Source: Pseudomonadota bacterium (GTDB lineage: Bacteria > Pseudomonadota > Alphaproteobacteria > Acetobacterales > Acetobacteraceae). Taken from it: DNA of 6,089 bases. Location: contig JAJYAF010000120.1 of NCBI GenBank assembly GCA_021779655.1, forward strand, positions 639-6,727, read 5' to 3'. The notes under the pieces were generated by a model. That model ran no database searches and was not told the origin of the DNA. It worked only from the letters and a program-made list of their open reading frames with translations. This document shows, in pieces, positions 4,979 through 6,089 of this stretch (positions are counted from its first letter, which is position 1; each line of letters opens with the position of its first letter). The position numbers and the translations under genes were made by a program.

Positions 4979-6089
4979 ATGGCAGCCACCGCCGACATCG
5001 CCGCCGCCCCGCCCGCGCAACTGAAGCGCGGCACGCTGAGCGCGATTGAAATGATCGGGCAATCCGTCGCCAATGCCGCGCCCACCCTGACGCCCGCGCT
5101 GAATATTTCGGTGGTCGCCAGCCTGGCCGGCGTGAATGCGTTCGCGAGCTATCTGATCGCCACCATCGGACTGGTCTTCGTCGGCGGCTGCATCGCCGCG
5201 CTGGCGCGAAGACACCCGGAAGCGGGCTCCTATTTCGTGTATGTCGGCCGCAATTTCGGGCCGCTGGCAGGAGCGCTTACCGGATGGGCCATGATCCTCG
5301 GATATATCGTCACGGCGGCCGCCGTGGTCCTCGGGTTTCCACTGTTTCTGCAAAATCTTCTCGCCGTCTTCAAAATTTCCATCAGCTTCGCGCAGCAGGC
5401 GGTCATCGCGGTGATTTATCTCGGTATGGTGACGTTTGCGGCGTACCGGGATATCAAGATGTCCTCGCGCATTGCCGTGGCCTGCGAATCGGTCTCCTGC
5501 GGGATCATCGTTGTCATCACGGCCATGGTCGTCGGCAAGCATGGGGCGGTGGCCGATCCCGCGCAATTCACCTTCCCCAGGGGGTTTGGCGGCACCGTTT
5601 CGGCGCTGGTCTTCGCGGTGTTCAGTTTCGCGGGCTTTGAAAGCGCCGCCACGCTGGCAAAGGAATCCGCGAACCCGCATCGCAATGTGCCGGTCGCGGT
5701 GATCGGCAGCGCGACGGTCGCCGGGATTTTCTTCACCGTCATCGCCTACTGCATGATGCTGGGGATGAATAACGACGCGGCGGCGATCGCCAGTTCGACC
5801 TCTCCCTTCGCGGATATGACGAGCAAGGCGGGGCTGCCCTGGGCCGCGGGCGTGGTTTATTTCGCGGCCATGGTCAGCTCCTTTGCCTGCGCGCTCGCCT
5901 GTATCAACGCGGGCTCGCGGATGCTCTATTCCATGGGGCGGTTCCAGTTCCTGCATGGCTCCATGGGAACGGTGCACCGGGTTCATCGGACGCCGCATGT
6001 CGCGGTTCTGATGTCCAGCCTCATCGCGCTGGTCATCACGCTGGCGACGCTGCCGCTCGGGCTGCTGAATGCCTTCGGGCTGACCGCGA
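4979..6089 (+). CDS. APC-superfamily amino acid permease, 3' end outside window
   Basis: The frame is open from the ATG at 4979 to the last base, with 370 complete codons and no stop, so roughly 100 or more C-terminal residues of a usual 470-500 are missing. The product is an inner-membrane secondary transporter of the amino acid-polyamine-organocation superfamily, probably importing an amino acid with protons or by exchange. Landmarks: a short cytoplasmic N terminus, TM1 with IGQSVANAAPTLTPALNI (26-43), the conserved PEAGSYFVYVGRNFGPLAG (80-98) leading into TM3, and TM6 with FAVFSFAGFESAATLAKES (212-230), the FxGFE-type unwound segment that binds the substrate amino group. It continues with ANPHRNVP (231-238), a loop common to the family, and a helix with NAGSRMLYSMGR (310-321). 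The strictly acceptable start is the ATG at 4979, because an in-frame TGA lies one codon farther upstream. Substrate cannot be inferred. Confidence 0.9.
   Translation, partial: MAATADIAAAPPAQLKRGTLSAIEMIGQSVANAAPTLTPALNISVVASLAGVNAFASYLIATIGLVFVGGCIAALARRHPEAGSYFVYVGRNFGPLAGALTGWAMILGYIVTAAAVVLGFPLFLQNLLAVFKISISFAQQAVIAVIYLGMVTFAAYRDIKMSSRIAVACESVSCGIIVVITAMVVGKHGAVADPAQFTFPRGFGGTVSALVFAVFSFAGFESAATLAKESANPHRNVPVAVIGSATVAGIFFTVIAYCMMLGMNNDAAAIASSTSPFADMTSKAGLPWAAGVVYFAAMVSSFACALACINAGSRMLYSMGRFQFLHGSMGTVHRVHRTPHVAVLMSSLIALVITLATLPLGLLNAFGLTA

Noticed and set aside
4969..5049. A 26-codon upstream frame (ATG at 4969) overlapping the permease start
   Set aside because: The ribosome site ends one base before this ATG, too close for normal initiation, and the peptide is Arg-rich out-of-frame permease sequence.
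3415..5085. A 556-codon open frame on the minus strand opposite the flippase gene and the start of the amino acid permease gene
   Set aside because: The translation is Arg/Gly/Gln/His-rich with no recognisable domain and runs across the GGCCC repeat. It is the expected product of high-GC codon bias on the opposite strand of real genes.
4715..5998. A 427-codon minus-strand open frame opposite the amino acid permease gene
   Set aside because: It has the same shadow composition, and its translation (rich in HDRG patterns) mirrors hydrophobic codons of the sense strand.
1165..6089. Possible defence island or mobile element
   Set aside because: No nuclease, helicase, transposase, integrase, reverse transcriptase, CRISPR-type spaced repeats or terminal inverted repeats were seen. 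The genes are ordinary housekeeping and transport families.

Overview
The window is GC-rich bacterial chromosome. Codon use strongly favours G or C at third positions. The EF-G fragment resembles alphaproteobacterial EF-G (for example [12 protein letters not shown] and [11 protein letters not shown] near its end). From memory of family sequences, I would guess an alphaproteobacterium, possibly of the Acetobacteraceae/Rhodospirillales; this is inference, not a search result.

Layout. Positions 1-1164 (+) hold the 3' part of an elongation factor G gene whose N-terminal GTPase region lies outside the window. A short hairpin region (1165-1255) separates it from two minus-strand genes that converge on it: a 61-residue putative exported peptide (1256-1441) and a DUF1810-family protein (1573-2007). 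Divergent from the latter, after an 83-bp gap carrying three 13-bp tandem repeats, is an ArsB-type permease (2091-3368, +). It is followed by an oligosaccharide flippase-like membrane protein (3421-4893, +) and an APC-superfamily amino acid permease (4979 to the window end, +, cut off at 3'). A (GGCCC)n tract sits between the last two. No stretch over 300 bases lacks a gene.

How the genes work together. There is no obvious shared pathway. The three membrane transporters lie in the same direction with gaps of 52 and 85 bp, so they may be partly co-transcribed, but their predicted substrates (arsenite or another anion, lipid-linked glycan, amino acid) are unrelated. There are no ars regulator or reductase genes beside the ArsB-like gene and no glycosyltransferases beside the flippase. 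The EF-G gene is not followed by tuf or rpsJ, so it is outside the usual str operon arrangement on its 3' side.

I do not see a defence system, CRISPR array, insertion sequence, tRNA, rRNA or clear mobile element. The points most worth a second look are the displaced EF-G gene, the 13-bp repeats between divergent genes, the small exported peptide with a palindrome in its leader, and the pentanucleotide repeat before the amino acid permease. I found no convincing new biological system here.
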